From the NCBI GenBank assembly GCA_031288495.1, contig JAITRH010000183.1:1-42029 (forward strand): a stretch of 42,029 bases of DNA. Direction: 5' to 3'. Position 1 is the first letter of the stretch. Each line of letters starts with the position of its first letter. The position numbers and the translations under genes were made by a program. The notes below the pieces were generated by a model. The model was given only the letters and a program-made list of their open reading frames with translations. It made no database searches and was not told the origin of the DNA. The stretch comes from Treponema sp. Its GTDB lineage: Bacteria; Spirochaetota; Spirochaetia; Treponematales; Breznakiellaceae. This document shows, one piece after another, positions 7,624 to 16,928 of the stretch.

Positions 7624-9568
7624 CAGGACCTCGCTTTGCCTCTTCGTCGGGTTCTTCGTATTTAGTCACCCGTATGAGATCATTTTCAAGAATAAAAGTA
7701 GTCGCCCGGTATTCATTTTTTACATTCTCAATCACATCCCGGATTATGATTTTAACCCCTGGAAATATCTTATCCGATGCAGAGACCCGTCCCCGGATCT
7801 TGACCCCATTAATCAATTCTTGTATCTTATTGATGTTTTCATGGATTTCCTTTATTTCAGCCAAGAGGGTTTTGTGCCGTTCCATGAGTTCCTGCATTTG
7901 GATTTCTTTATCCTCAGGAAGGGTTTTGCGTTGTTGTAAAATATTATTAAGGGTCTGAAAGTCAAGTTTCAGCTGCTCGATTTCTTTTTCCCGGGTTACC
8001 TTATTCGCCATAAGGGTATCCAGCTCTTTCTTACTTTTGGGGTCAATACCGACTTCACAGATGGTTTCCGTACCGCTGGCAGCGCTGCCTATGACCTTGG
8101 CATTAATCTCTTCAGTAGCCCGCAGGTGCCCCCCGACGATGGTGGCCCGTTTACCCTTACAGACTATCCGCTTAAGGGCATCCACCCGGGAATTGATAAT
8201 ACCGTCAGACACAATCACCATATTCCCTGCTTCAATCACCGCATTCTCAATAAATCGTGCATAGACGGATTTCCCTGCCTTGACGGTACCGGTATTTCGG
8301 CCGGTAATACCCTTTTGGACGATAATATCCCCTTCTGCTTCCAGATTCGCCATTTCAACGGACCCTTTGACTTCGATATTTCCCTGGGCTTTAATGGAAA
8401 AGCCGTCCTCCACATTACCGGTTACAATGACGGTACCTAAGAAAATAATATTCCCCGTTTTAAGATTCACATTACCCGAAACCGTGTATACCGGTTCTAC
8501 ATTGATCATCCCAGATGTCAATATGACTTGCCCATTGATATCCGAAATAATAGTGGCCCGATCTTCACCGAGATGAACATTATTCCCCAGGGGAATCTCA
8601 ATATCATTGCCCGGTTTCGCGGAGAGGTATCCCCCTACCACGGTCCTACCCACGGTCCCCTCTTCAGGGGGAACTTTTCTTGCTAAAGGCTGGTCTTTGA
8701 CCACGTTCTGGATCGTATTAATATCCCTGAAATCGACCCTTCCATCCACTCCTTCATGAATCGGCCCCCGTTTCTGAGTAGTCTTAAAAAAATACTCTAT
8801 GTATGCATCTTTGCCGTTCTCTGCTTGACGACCCTCAGCCACTACCACGGGCACCCGATAGCTAGGACGGTCCAGAAAATTTGCTAGAAAATCTTCTTTA
8901 ATGCCATATACCACCCGATTCTCCCTCAAAACACTGATAACCGTTTCCAAAGACAAATCCACCCCTCCTGGACCCGGAGGCATCAGCGTAATATAGGCCT
9001 TCATATCTTGATCGCTGATGTTCACCGAAACCATACTATCGTTGGTGTATTTACGATTAAAACTACCGACTCGTACATATACACCCTTCGCCTCATTAAC
9101 CACGGTAGTAACCAAGTCTTCGTCAATATCTATAACTCCCCTGGCCTTGAGGGCTCTCATGGCTTCCCCTTTAGTTGCCCGTTTCCCTTCCATCACCGGG
9201 CCTACCACCTTGAGATTTGCCCCATCATCATCGAGGTGCACAAAAACATCCCCATCTTTATTCATGATCACCGGATCGGCAGTTTTCGTATCGGCGCTTG
9301 CTGAGACTGAGGCCACCACCACATCTTGCTTGGTGACCGATCGTGGATAGGCCCGGATTTTCCATTCTTTTTTACCGACCCCTAAAAAACCGGAAAATCC
9401 TTTTTCGGTAATTTCATAATCAATCCGTTTGACCGGAAGGTTGAGCAAGGTAGCGGCTTCTGCAATCGCCGCTTCCAGGGTAGGGCCTTCGGTATCAACC
9501 GTGCGTATGGCCCTATCCTGGGTCAGACGCTGCTTCATGATGGATTGAAGCTGAACAAAGTCAACCAT
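7604..9568 (-). CDS. fapA: FapA-family (DUF342) protein with N-terminal Jag-like domain
   Basis: A 654-residue cytoplasmic protein of the FapA/DUF342 family, whose members sit in flagellar or polar-assembly loci and have been tied to flagellar assembly. The N-terminal 60 residues resemble a Jag-N domain (TLEAAIAEAATLLNLPVKRIDYEI, then GFSGFLGVGKKEWKI). The middle (about 140-460) contains the DUF342 core, with repeated beta-helix-like stretches such as GTVIVTGNVEDGFSIKAQGNIEVKG and GDIIVQKGITGRNTGTVKAG. The C-terminal 150 residues include a predicted coiled coil (REKEIEQLKLDFQTLNNILQ onward). The ATG at 9568 has a strong GGAGG site. The gene is separated from upstream fliA by a 311-bp gap rich in dyads. 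Family assignment is good; the biochemical role is not established here. Confidence 0.82.
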   Translation of the reverse strand: MVDFVQLQSIMKQRLTQDRAIRTVDTEGPTLEAAIAEAATLLNLPVKRIDYEITEKGFSGFLGVGKKEWKIRAYPRSVTKQDVVVASVSASADTKTADPVIMNKDGDVFVHLDDDGANLKVVGPVMEGKRATKGEAMRALKARGVIDIDEDLVTTVVNEAKGVYVRVGSFNRKYTNDSMVSVNISDQDMKAYITLMPPGPGGVDLSLETVISVLRENRVVYGIKEDFLANFLDRPSYRVPVVVAEGRQAENGKDAYIEYFFKTTQKRGPIHEGVDGRVDFRDINTIQNVVKDQPLARKVPPEEGTVGRTVVGGYLSAKPGNDIEIPLGNNVHLGEDRATIISDINGQVILTSGMINVEPVYTVSGNVNLKTGNIIFLGTVIVTGNVEDGFSIKAQGNIEVKGSVEMANLEAEGDIIVQKGITGRNTGTVKAGKSVYARFIENAVIEAGNMVIVSDGIINSRVDALKRIVCKGKRATIVGGHLRATEEINAKVIGSAASGTETICEVGIDPKSKKELDTLMANKVTREKEIEQLKLDFQTLNNILQQRKTLPEDKEIQMQELMERHKTLLAEIKEIHENINKIQELINGVKIRGRVSASDKIFPGVKIIIRDVIENVKNEYRATTFILENDLIRVTKYEEPDEEAKRGPDGYTTN

Positions 9569-9879
9569 TTTCTCTCCTCCTTCCGTTTTTTCATGATTAT
9601 GGAACCTTTGTCAAAACCAAGATTATGCGGACCTTTGGTCCGATGCAAAAGGCTTTGGAATACCAGCCCAAGGACCGTTTTTCCTGTATCTTTTAGGGTA
9701 CTTTTTAAAAAACTGACATTTTGAAAAACCCCTCGCAGCCTAGAGCCAGTTTCAAAACCCGGGTTAGTGGGGAAACTTCCTTTTCCCTGAAAGGAGCTCC
9801 CCAACACGCGGCCTCAACCCCGCTTGTTCCCTTACCTCTCAAGGGATGGTTTCAAGGTGCCGCATTTTGCAAAGCCTCT
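9569..9879. repeat. Intra-operon gap with degenerate GAAAC/GTTTC dyads
   Basis: This 311-bp gap between fliA and fapA has no convincing gene; the open frame across it lacks codon structure and a start site. It contains a perfect 6-bp dyad CGGACC-TTT-GGTCCG at 9628-9642 and several GTTTCAAAAC/TTTTGAAAAA pieces (about 9719-9760). Its outer parts carry AGGCTTTGGAA (around 9651) and, inverted, GCAAAGCCTCTC (around 9870-9881). These resemble the gap elements at 22680 and 28236 and the dyad at 32955. It may be a degenerate copy of a dispersed repeat, or an mRNA processing or promoter region; neither can be shown from one sequence. Confidence 0.4.
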
Positions 9880-10668
9880 CTATATAATACCTTTACGAAT
9901 ATTCGTTAATTTTGACCGAAGCCTCAGTATTGCCTTGGTATGCAGTTGAGATACCCGAGATTCGGTTACTTCCAATACCTGGCCTATCTCTTTTAAGGTC
10001 AGATCCTCATAGTAATATAAGACTAAAATTTTTTTTTCCTTATCCGGTAATTCATTGATATGTTCTACAATGACCCGGCGGATCTCGTCTTTCTCGACAA
10101 TCACATCAGGATTGAGACTGATAGGAGCCTCAATGCTGTCCCCAATAGAAACTTTATCGTTTTCATCTCCTGAGAACCACACATCATTAAGGGAAAGGAT
10201 CGAAGTACCGGATATCTTCATCATGGTTTTAAGATATTCCCCCTCGTCCATACCCAAGGAGCCGGCAATCTCTTGATCCGTAGCGGTTCTGCCAAGCTGG
10301 GCTTCCAAGGATCCTATGGCATCCTCCACTTCCCGGGTTTTCTGCCGTACCGATCGGGGGACCCAATCAATAGAGCGGAGTTCATCAAAGATAGCGCCTC
10401 GGATACGGGTTACTGCATAGGTTTTAAATTTAACCCCCTTATCAGGATCAAATTTATCGATAGCATCCAAGAGACCAAATGCCCCGTAGCCTACAAGGTC
10501 ATCAAACTCCACATTATGGGGCATACCAATCGCAACTTTACCGGCCACATACTTCACCAAAGGAGCATATTGTTTAATAAAATGCTCCCGAATCTTCAAA
10601 TCCCGGTTTCGGTGATATTCCACCCAAAGCTCGTCTTCTCTTTTTTGTTCCAGGGGGACATTCCCCAT
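9880..10668 (-). CDS. fliA: Flagellar sigma factor sigma-28 (FliA/WhiG family)
   Basis: Alternative sigma factor that directs RNA polymerase to class III-type flagellar and chemotaxis promoters. The 262-residue protein has region 2 (about 25-95, including [21 protein letters not shown] and the [22 protein letters not shown] segment typical of the sigma-28 group). Region 3 covers about 105-150 ([23 protein letters not shown]) and region 4 about 205-255 ([37 protein letters not shown]). Located downstream of flhG and a treponemal membrane protein, as in Treponema pallidum. The ATG at 10668 lies 11 bp after the upstream stop and has a GGGGATAG-like site. A candidate promoter for this sigma factor is seen before flbB (29070-29097). 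Anti-sigma FlgM is not in the window. Confidence 0.96.
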   Translation of the reverse strand: MGNVPLEQKREDELWVEYHRNRDLKIREHFIKQYAPLVKYVAGKVAIGMPHNVEFDDLVGYGAFGLLDAIDKFDPDKGVKFKTYAVTRIRGAIFDELRSIDWVPRSVRQKTREVEDAIGSLEAQLGRTATDQEIAGSLGMDEGEYLKTMMKISGTSILSLNDVWFSGDENDKVSIGDSIEAPISLNPDVIVEKDEIRRVIVEHINELPDKEKKILVLYYYEDLTLKEIGQVLEVTESRVSQLHTKAILRLRSKLTNIRKGII

Positions 10669-10679
10669 AGCCTATCCCC

Positions 10680-11333
10680 TTATTCTTGTTTTAATATGGT
10701 CTGTATAGCGGACGCCATTTTTTTCGGATCCAGATGTTCTCCCCTGCTTTGCAACCCACTCGCATTCTGCGCCCTGCCTGAAGCGACGCCAGGGATATTT
10801 CCCGGAATCGCCTCATCGGTCGAGAAAAGAGGATTCGTTCCGACTACTCCGTCCATCCCTTGAGCAAGATCCTTGGACCAGGGTGCTGAAGGCACAAAAC
10901 CGGCAGGATCTACTGCTACCCCTTTTTGTTGAGTATACTCTTTTTTATGCTCCTGATCCAGAGATTCCTCATCATCGGTGAAAGAATCCTTCTTGCTCGC
11001 TATCTGCTCCAGAAGGGCTCCCGAAGTCTCAAATAAATCAATTCTTTCCTTATCGGTATCTGTCTCATCTTCCACGGAAATATCTACCCGGGAACCCGGG
11101 GCGTTGCTGGTTACCGATGATGCATCGGCGTCGGGGTTAAGCAGTTCCGGCAGAAAGGCACCAATAAGGCGCTGGGAAATCTCTATAAAAACAAAAAAAA
11201 ATACTCCAAAAATAAACGCCCGTACAAGAACAATAAGCACACTACCACCGCTGATAAGCCCGATGATACAGGACAGTATAAAACCGATCCCTCCGGCAAT
11301 ACCCTTTACCCTTACCTTTTTTTCCCCAAGCAC
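10680..11333 (-). CDS. Membrane protein of the flagellar locus, unknown function
   Basis: A 217-residue protein conserved in position between flhG and fliA in treponemes. Two closely spaced hydrophobic segments near the N-terminus (about residues 13-31, GGIGFILSCIIGLISGGS, and 34-56, LIVLVRAFIFGVFFFVFIEI) anchor it in the inner membrane. The remaining 155 residues are acidic and low in structure (VDISVEDETDTDKERID, then FTDDEESLDQEHKKEYTQQ) with no known domain; they end in a short helical segment PKKMASAIQTILKQE. The start is a GTG at 11333 following an AAGGTGG site. No function can be assigned; a flagellar link is inferred from the operon only. Confidence 0.68.
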   Translation of the reverse strand: MLGEKKVRVKGIAGGIGFILSCIIGLISGGSVLIVLVRAFIFGVFFFVFIEISQRLIGAFLPELLNPDADASSVTSNAPGSRVDISVEDETDTDKERIDLFETSGALLEQIASKKDSFTDDEESLDQEHKKEYTQQKGVAVDPAGFVPSAPWSKDLAQGMDGVVGTNPLFSTDEAIPGNIPGVASGRAQNASGLQSRGEHLDPKKMASAIQTILKQE

Positions 11334-11387
11334 CTTGGTAATCCACCTTATCTATTGCAATGTTTGGGGCCACATATCCCCATTCTG

Positions 11388-12281
11388 CTAGACCCGCCCA
11401 AAAAGCCGTCGGATCATAGCGGCAAAACCGTCGTTTTCGCTCCGAGACTCATGCTTTTCCATGCGTTCCACGATATGCTGAACACAGAGAGAGGCCTTAC
11501 ACTTAGCGTCGAGTACCATGAAGGGTTTCTGCCGCAGCACCGCATGGGAAACCATGGCATCATCGTAGATAAACCCTAAATAATCAATCCGAATGTTTAA
11601 AAATTGACCGGCAATATGGGTCATCCGATCGGCCACCTTCTTTGCCTCAGCCACCCCTCTTACCCGGTTCACCACCAATTTAAGCCCCATAGTAAGGCTT
11701 TCATATTCGGTGGCGATTATCTTGGTGATCCCATAGGCATCGGTAATGGCGGTGGGCTCGGGAGTCGCGATGATCACCGCGTCGTCTGCAGCAGCGATGA
11801 AATCGAGCACATTACTGGAAACCCCTGCGCTGGTATCAATAATAATAATATCCGCCTCAGAAAGAGAATCCAATTCATTGATGAAATACTGCCGCTCATC
11901 TTCGGTAAGATTGGCGATCTTAGAAAGCCCTGAAGCCCCGGCAACAATGGAAATACCATAATCGGTTTCCCAAAGGATTTCCTTCATGGTTTTTTGCTTA
12001 CGCATCACGTGGTACAGATTAAATTTGGGGATCGTGTTGAGCATGACATTGACATTGGCAAGACCCAAGTCCGCATCCATAACCACCACTTTTTTCCCCA
12101 GCCGGGCATAGGCTAATGCCATATTGACGGATATGCTGGTTTTTCCCACCCCTCCCTTGCCGCTCGTCACGGTGATAATCCGGGTTCTTTTGACTTCCTG
12201 GAGCTTTACCGGTTTAGGTTTCTCCTGGAAATCGGTTTTTTTACGCATGATTTCCCGTAGTTTTTCAGCCTGATCTTCCAT
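11388..12281 (-). CDS. flhG: FlhG, MinD-like ATPase controlling flagellar number
   Basis: ParA/MinD-family ATPase that works with the GTPase FlhF to set number and placement of flagella at the pole. The 297-residue product has a deviant Walker A motif [10 protein letters not shown] (residues 40-49), the [13 protein letters not shown] Walker A' segment, [10 protein letters not shown] Walker B and the usual NRV motif (KLVVNRVRG). The short N-terminal extension rich in Q, E and K ([15 protein letters not shown]) matches the FlhF-activating helix described in FlhG proteins. The ATG at 12281 is chosen because it lies two bases after the flhF stop and has a GGAG site six bases upstream; the earlier in-frame ATG at 12293 has none. 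Co-transcribed with flhF. Confidence 0.95.
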   Translation of the reverse strand: MEDQAEKLREIMRKKTDFQEKPKPVKLQEVKRTRIITVTSGKGGVGKTSISVNMALAYARLGKKVVVMDADLGLANVNVMLNTIPKFNLYHVMRKQKTMKEILWETDYGISIVAGASGLSKIANLTEDERQYFINELDSLSEADIIIIDTSAGVSSNVLDFIAAADDAVIIATPEPTAITDAYGITKIIATEYESLTMGLKLVVNRVRGVAEAKKVADRMTHIAGQFLNIRIDYLGFIYDDAMVSHAVLRQKPFMVLDAKCKASLCVQHIVERMEKHESRSENDGFAAMIRRLFGRV

Positions 12282-12283
12282 AA

Positions 12284-13558
12284 CTATCTCCATTGAATTT
12301 GTTCGGATTCATCAACCGGGAAAAGCCGCTCAATTTTTGCTCTATTGACCTGGAAGCCTTCAAGATTGATAAGAAAACGCACTACCGTGGCCTTCTGTAT
12401 ATTGCTGGGGACTTTCTGTCCATCGGTAATATAGGAAACGGATTTTCCCATATCCGAAAGCACACTGATCACATTACCCATCCGTATGGTTTCATCCAGT
12501 TTCGTGATGATCACCGACCGGTAATTAAAGGGTTCAAACTGCCGGATGATTTCCTTGAGATCGCTCGATTTTGTAGTCGCCGCCACCGCAAGATACAGCT
12601 CCGCGTGCGTCCCGCAGGCATCCAGAAGCTGCTTCATCTTCCCCAACTGGGCAGAATCCCGGGGGCTCTTCCCGATGGTATCTACCAGGATGAGATCCAC
12701 CCCTTCCGAGTACTGGGCAATGGTTTTCTTGAGATCATCATAATCTTCCACGTAGGAAACAGGGAGATCCATGATATTACCGTACTTTTCGATCTGTTCT
12801 TTAGCGCCGATCCTAAAGGCATCAATGGTGATCATCCGTACCGAAAGCGGACGCCGGTCCGCATTCCCAATTCCAAAAATGGCCGCCAACTTTGCAATGG
12901 TCGTAGTCTTACCCACGCCGGTAGGTCCCACCAGTACCATGATACGGGGGAGCCGCTGAAACTTTTCCTCTTTATGGATACTGATATTTTCACCAATCCA
13001 CTGGATGACCTTGTCCTGCACCGCTTTATAATCATTGAGGGTATCCAGAGAAAATTCTTTTTTAATCCGTTCCAGGATCATTTGGCTAAACCGGGGGGAA
13101 AAATCATTGTGCCCCAGCACCTCTCCAATACGGCTTAGGGTAGGATGTTCTTCCGGGGCTTGAGCAACCGGACCTGCATCGATCCGTTCCTTGAGGGTCT
13201 GCACCTCTTTCAAGACTAACTGCCAGCCGCTTTCGCCTTTATTCGCCGTATTCGCCGCATCCAGGACTTTGCGTTTTTCCTCTTCAAAATCCGGGGGTGA
13301 TTTCCGGGCCGCTCCTGCAGGATCCGATCCCGGGGGAGGACGGGAAACAACTGGTTCCGTACTTCCAAGATTGATATTTTTTATCACGCTGTTCGAGGTA
13401 AACCCGCTGATTTCTACCCCATCCTTGGCGAATAGCCCTAAAAATCCCCCCAAGCGAATGCTCTTATGGTTCAAGATTGAAAAGCGCTCCCCATACTTCA
13501 TACGGATCTTATTGAGGCATTCAGTATAGGTTAAGGCTTGTTCAGTAAAATATTCCAT
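12284..13558 (-). CDS. flhF: FlhF, SRP-type GTPase for flagellar placement
   Basis: SRP/FtsY-related GTPase that marks the site of flagellar assembly at the cell pole. The 424-residue protein has a basic N-terminal B domain (residues 1-110), a helical N domain (about 120-200) and the G domain. The G domain includes the P-loop [16 protein letters not shown] (about 209-224), a [12 protein letters not shown]2-type segment, [14 protein letters not shown] (G3) and TKLDE (G4). The C-terminal TDGQKVP segment is also typical. Located between flhA and flhG with only 2 bp to flhG and 16 bp to flhA, consistent with one transcript. An AAGGAG site lies 12 bases upstream of the ATG. Confidence 0.95.
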   Translation of the reverse strand: MEYFTEQALTYTECLNKIRMKYGERFSILNHKSIRLGGFLGLFAKDGVEISGFTSNSVIKNINLGSTEPVVSRPPPGSDPAGAARKSPPDFEEEKRKVLDAANTANKGESGWQLVLKEVQTLKERIDAGPVAQAPEEHPTLSRIGEVLGHNDFSPRFSQMILERIKKEFSLDTLNDYKAVQDKVIQWIGENISIHKEEKFQRLPRIMVLVGPTGVGKTTTIAKLAAIFGIGNADRRPLSVRMITIDAFRIGAKEQIEKYGNIMDLPVSYVEDYDDLKKTIAQYSEGVDLILVDTIGKSPRDSAQLGKMKQLLDACGTHAELYLAVAATTKSSDLKEIIRQFEPFNYRSVIITKLDETIRMGNVISVLSDMGKSVSYITDGQKVPSNIQKATVVRFLINLEGFQVNRAKIERLFPVDESEQIQWR

Positions 13559-13574
13559 TTATTATGCTTACTCC

Positions 13575-15692
13575 TTAATGGTCCAACCTTATGACCCCTA
13601 CCGATTCCAAGGTAACATCCGCTACGATCTCCGGCACCGAGAGGACCACCAAGTCCGGGAGATCCCGATCGGAGGAAGACTTAACCAAGTATCGGGCAGA
13701 TTCTGAACACACGATAATCGGGTACCATCCATGTTCTTGGACCGCCGCGACCGACCGGGTAAGGGCCTTTATCCAGGCGTTTTGAACTGCCGGGTCCAGG
13801 GCTGACACGATCCCGGAACTGGTTTCCACCCGACTGTCGATGATCTTCTGTTCCAAAGCAGGATCCAAGGTAAGCACATGGAGCACCAGGTGATCGTCCG
13901 CATAACGATGGCAGATTTGTCTGCCCAGGGCTTGCCGGGCCTTTTCCGTAAGGAACCGGGTATCCCGGGTTACCGGGGCAAAATCCGCTAAGGCTTCCAA
14001 GATGGTCACTATGTTGCGGATGGAGACCTGTTCTTTGAGGAGTCCCTGGAGTACCTTCTGGATTTCACCGACGTTCAATGCCTTCTGGCTCTGAGCCTCC
14101 TCTACCAGCGCCGGGTATTCCCTTCGCAGGGTATCAAGAATAGCCTGGGTTTCCTGACGACCCAGGATTTCTGCAGCATGGCGCCGGATGATCTCCGTCA
14201 AATGGGTCGCGATCATGGAGGGAGGATCTACCACGGTGTACCCGGCCCGTTCCGCGGCATCCCGTTTATCCTCGCTAATCCACAATGCGGGAAGGCCAAA
14301 AACGGGCTCTCGGGTTTTTTCACCGGGTACCTCTTCCCGGACATTCCCCGGATTCATACACAGATAGTATCCCATCCGGATCTTACCCCGGCCTGTATCG
14401 ACGCCTCGAATCTTGAAACAATATTCCGAGGGTTCAAGTAACATATTATCAATGATCCGGATCTTGGGTATAACCAGTCCCAACTCTAAACCTGCTTGTT
14501 TGCGGATCCCCTGGACCCGTTCTAAGAGCTCAGCTCCCTTATCCTTATCAACTAAAGGGATGAGGCCGTAGCCCAATTCAAGGGATAAGGTGTCCAGGGG
14601 TACTACCGGAGAAAGTTCCCCGGTAGTACCTCCTTGGGGTTTCTTCGGGTCCCCCGTCTTACTCATCATGGCATCAAAATTCGCCTTTCGCTGCTGGGCT
14701 TGACCTAATTTAAAGGCAAAGAACCCTAACACCAAAGCCATGGGAATGAGCACATACCAGGGAAAACCCGGAAGCAGGGCGAACCCAAGGAGTACTAAGG
14801 CACCGATCCAATAAATCCGGGCGTCCCGGGAAAACTGGCTGGAAACATCTTCCCCAAAGGTACCGTTTGAAGCGGAACGGGTAACGGCGATACCCGTGGC
14901 AGTGGAAACCAGAAGCGCCGGAAACTGAGAGAGTAGACCGTCCCCCACGGAAAAGGCAATGTACGTACCTATGGCGGCGCTAAGGGGCTCTCCATGCAAG
15001 GCTGCACCGATGATGATTCCCCCCAGGATATTGATGGCGGTTATGAAGATCCCTACCTTCACATTACCGGACACAAATTTACTGGAACCGTCCATGGCGC
15101 CGTAAAAATCCACTTCCTTTTGCAGTTCCTGTTTCCGAATCCGGGACTCCTCTTCGGTAATTGCCCCGGAACTGTAGAGGCCGTCAATGGCCATTTGTTT
15201 ACCCGGCAGGGCGTCCAGGGCAAAACGGGCCGCCACTTCGCAGATCCGGGTGGAACCTTTGGTGATGACCACCACCTGGACCGCAATGATAGCGATGAAG
15301 ATAATGAATCCCACCACAAGGCCGTCGGTTCCGCCTGAACCAACCACAAAGGTGGAAAAAGCCCGGATCATCCGGCCGTCAAAGCGCGCACCCTGGGTGA
15401 GGATGAGCCGGGTGGAAGAAATATTCAGAGCCAGGCCGAAGACCGTAACGACCAGGAGGACCGTAGGAAAAACATTGAAATCGGTGGCCTTTTTGGTGTA
15501 AAGCACGATGAGGAGGATGAACAGGGATAATATCAGGTTCATAGCCATGAGGGTATCCAGTAAGATCGTGGGTAGGGGAACTATGATCATAATCACCACT
15601 ACCACGACGCCGATGGCGATGAACATATCCCGGGACTCCCCGATCAAATTACCCGGCTTGGATGTATTATGCGCATGAAGCCCATCGGCCAT
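13575..15692 (-). CDS. flhA: FlhA, major export-gate protein
   Basis: Inner-membrane component of the flagellar type III export gate; its cytoplasmic domain binds chaperones and substrates and its membrane part uses the proton motive force. The 705-residue protein has about eight N-terminal transmembrane segments (up to roughly residue 315). It carries the conserved family signature RICEVAARFALDALPGKQMAIDG, with GAITEEES just after it, and a C-terminal cytoplasmic domain of about 345 residues (from LGYGLIPLVDKDKG on). The frame is open to a TTG at 15716, but the ATG at 15692 has an AAGGAG site upstream and gives the usual start. A perfect hairpin (15728-15747) lies in the short gap after flhB. 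Confidence 0.96.
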   Translation of the reverse strand: MADGLHAHNTSKPGNLIGESRDMFIAIGVVVVVIMIIVPLPTILLDTLMAMNLILSLFILLIVLYTKKATDFNVFPTVLLVVTVFGLALNISSTRLILTQGARFDGRMIRAFSTFVVGSGGTDGLVVGFIIFIAIIAVQVVVITKGSTRICEVAARFALDALPGKQMAIDGLYSSGAITEEESRIRKQELQKEVDFYGAMDGSSKFVSGNVKVGIFITAINILGGIIIGAALHGEPLSAAIGTYIAFSVGDGLLSQFPALLVSTATGIAVTRSASNGTFGEDVSSQFSRDARIYWIGALVLLGFALLPGFPWYVLIPMALVLGFFAFKLGQAQQRKANFDAMMSKTGDPKKPQGGTTGELSPVVPLDTLSLELGYGLIPLVDKDKGAELLERVQGIRKQAGLELGLVIPKIRIIDNMLLEPSEYCFKIRGVDTGRGKIRMGYYLCMNPGNVREEVPGEKTREPVFGLPALWISEDKRDAAERAGYTVVDPPSMIATHLTEIIRRHAAEILGRQETQAILDTLRREYPALVEEAQSQKALNVGEIQKVLQGLLKEQVSIRNIVTILEALADFAPVTRDTRFLTEKARQALGRQICHRYADDHLVLHVLTLDPALEQKIIDSRVETSSGIVSALDPAVQNAWIKALTRSVAAVQEHGWYPIIVCSESARYLVKSSSDRDLPDLVVLSVPEIVADVTLESVGVIRLDH

Positions 15693-15727
15693 ACTGTATC
15701 TAGCGCTCCTTCTCAATCAATGGTCAG

Positions 15728-15747
15728 GCCCTTTCCGCAGAAAGGGC
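15728..15747 (-). other. Perfect 8-bp RNA hairpin in the flhB-flhA gap
   Basis: GCCCTTTC-CGCA-GAAAGGGC forms an uninterrupted 8-bp stem with a four-base loop, in the 66-bp space between the flhB stop and the flhA start. There is no T-run after it on the transcribed strand, so it is not a classical terminator. It may be an mRNA stability or processing element, or a remnant of a dispersed repeat. Confidence 0.5.
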
Positions 15748-15758
15748 GGAGAACCGGC

Positions 15759-16928
15759 TCATACGCGCTGGGCTCGCCGGCGTTCTTCGTTAATTTTCAT
15801 CACTTTACTCAATACCACCGCCACAATTTCCCAGTAGGCTTCTGGTACCATATCCCCGACTTTGGTCTCTGCATAGAGAGCCCGTGCCAGGGGCTTGTTC
15901 TCCACCAGGGGCACCCCATGATCCTGGGCAATACGGCGGATCCTCAAGGCCATTTCATCTTCGCCCTTAGCGGTAACTTGGGGAGCGGCCATATTGGCCC
16001 TGTTATACTCCAAAGCAACCGCCACATGGGTAGGATTGGTGATCACCACATCCGCCTTAGGCACATTGATAGCCATATTCTGACTCAAAAGCTCCCGCAT
16101 ACGGCTGCGGAGTCGGGACTTGATTAAGGGGTCTCCTTCATACATCTTGTGCTCTTCCTTGACTTCCTGTTTGGTCATCCTGAGGGATTCCCGGTACTGC
16201 CAACGCTGGAACATATAATCCGGAATAGAAAGCAGTAATAAGAGCAAAGCCGAGATGATGAGCATCCGTATGGCCAAGGAGGCCACGGTCTGTATCCCCA
16301 ACCACAAACTCGCCGTTTGCAGATTTGCCAGCTCTGCTATCCGGGAACGAATAAGAAAGAAGGCCACTCCCCCGATAATTACCATTTTAATAGTGGACTT
16401 AAAAAAATTAAATAGCCCTTCTGCAGAAAAAAGGGTTTTCTGGAAATAACGTCCAAAATGAGGAAGGATCTTGGAAAAATTGGGTATCAAGGGTTTGGTG
16501 GTAAAGAGTAAGCCGGTCTGTATGAGGTTTGAAAAGAGGGCCGCCCCCAGGGCTATGGCCAGAATAGGAAGACTCAGCCGAATATAATAGGAAAACACCA
16601 GGCCTAAGAGGATCCTGTTCTGGGTAGGGTCCAGGGCGCTTACCCGGAGCAAAAAAAACCGAACCATTTCTACACAGGTCCGCAACATGAAAGGCGCCAA
16701 AAAGAGGATACCCAAGGCCGGTAAGAGCAGCATCAGGGCACCGATGAGTTCTTGACTTTTGGCAACCCTGCCTTCCTCTTCCCGGGCTCTACGGATCTTA
16801 TATTCTGAAGGTTCCTCGGTCCGGCCTTCATCTTCCGCGGCAAACCATTGCAGATCCATAGCCGCAGCGGTTCTCAATGCGGACTGGGAATCATAAAACC
16901 GGTGGAGATGCAGGGCCGGATGGTTCAT
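15759..16928 (-). CDS. flhB: FlhB, export-gate substrate-specificity switch protein
   Basis: Membrane component of the flagellar export gate that autocleaves to switch secretion from rod/hook to filament substrates. The 389-residue protein has an unusually long N-terminal lead (about 30 residues) before the standard AEDEGRTEEPSEYKIRRAREEGxVAKSQE-like start. Four transmembrane segments follow (about 60-80, 115-135, 185-205, 215-240), and then the cytoplasmic C-domain with the autocleavage motif N298-P-T-H. Start ATG at 16928 overlaps the fliR stop by 4 bp (ATGA), supporting translational coupling and this long start. Interaction with FliK, encoded at 26684-28165, is expected from the family. 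Confidence 0.95.
   Translation of the reverse strand: MNHPALHLHRFYDSQSALRTAAAMDLQWFAAEDEGRTEEPSEYKIRRAREEEGRVAKSQELIGALMLLLPALGILFLAPFMLRTCVEMVRFFLLRVSALDPTQNRILLGLVFSYYIRLSLPILAIALGAALFSNLIQTGLLFTTKPLIPNFSKILPHFGRYFQKTLFSAEGLFNFFKSTIKMVIIGGVAFFLIRSRIAELANLQTASLWLGIQTVASLAIRMLIISALLLLLLSIPDYMFQRWQYRESLRMTKQEVKEEHKMYEGDPLIKSRLRSRMRELLSQNMAINVPKADVVITNPTHVAVALEYNRANMAAPQVTAKGEDEMALRIRRIAQDHGVPLVENKPLARALYAETKVGDMVPEAYWEIVAVVLSKVMKINEERRRAQRV

Noticed and set aside
9535-9807. 90-codon minus-strand open frame between fliA and fapA
   Set aside because: It runs into the fapA start in a different frame, lacks protein-like composition and covers dyad-rich repeat sequence.
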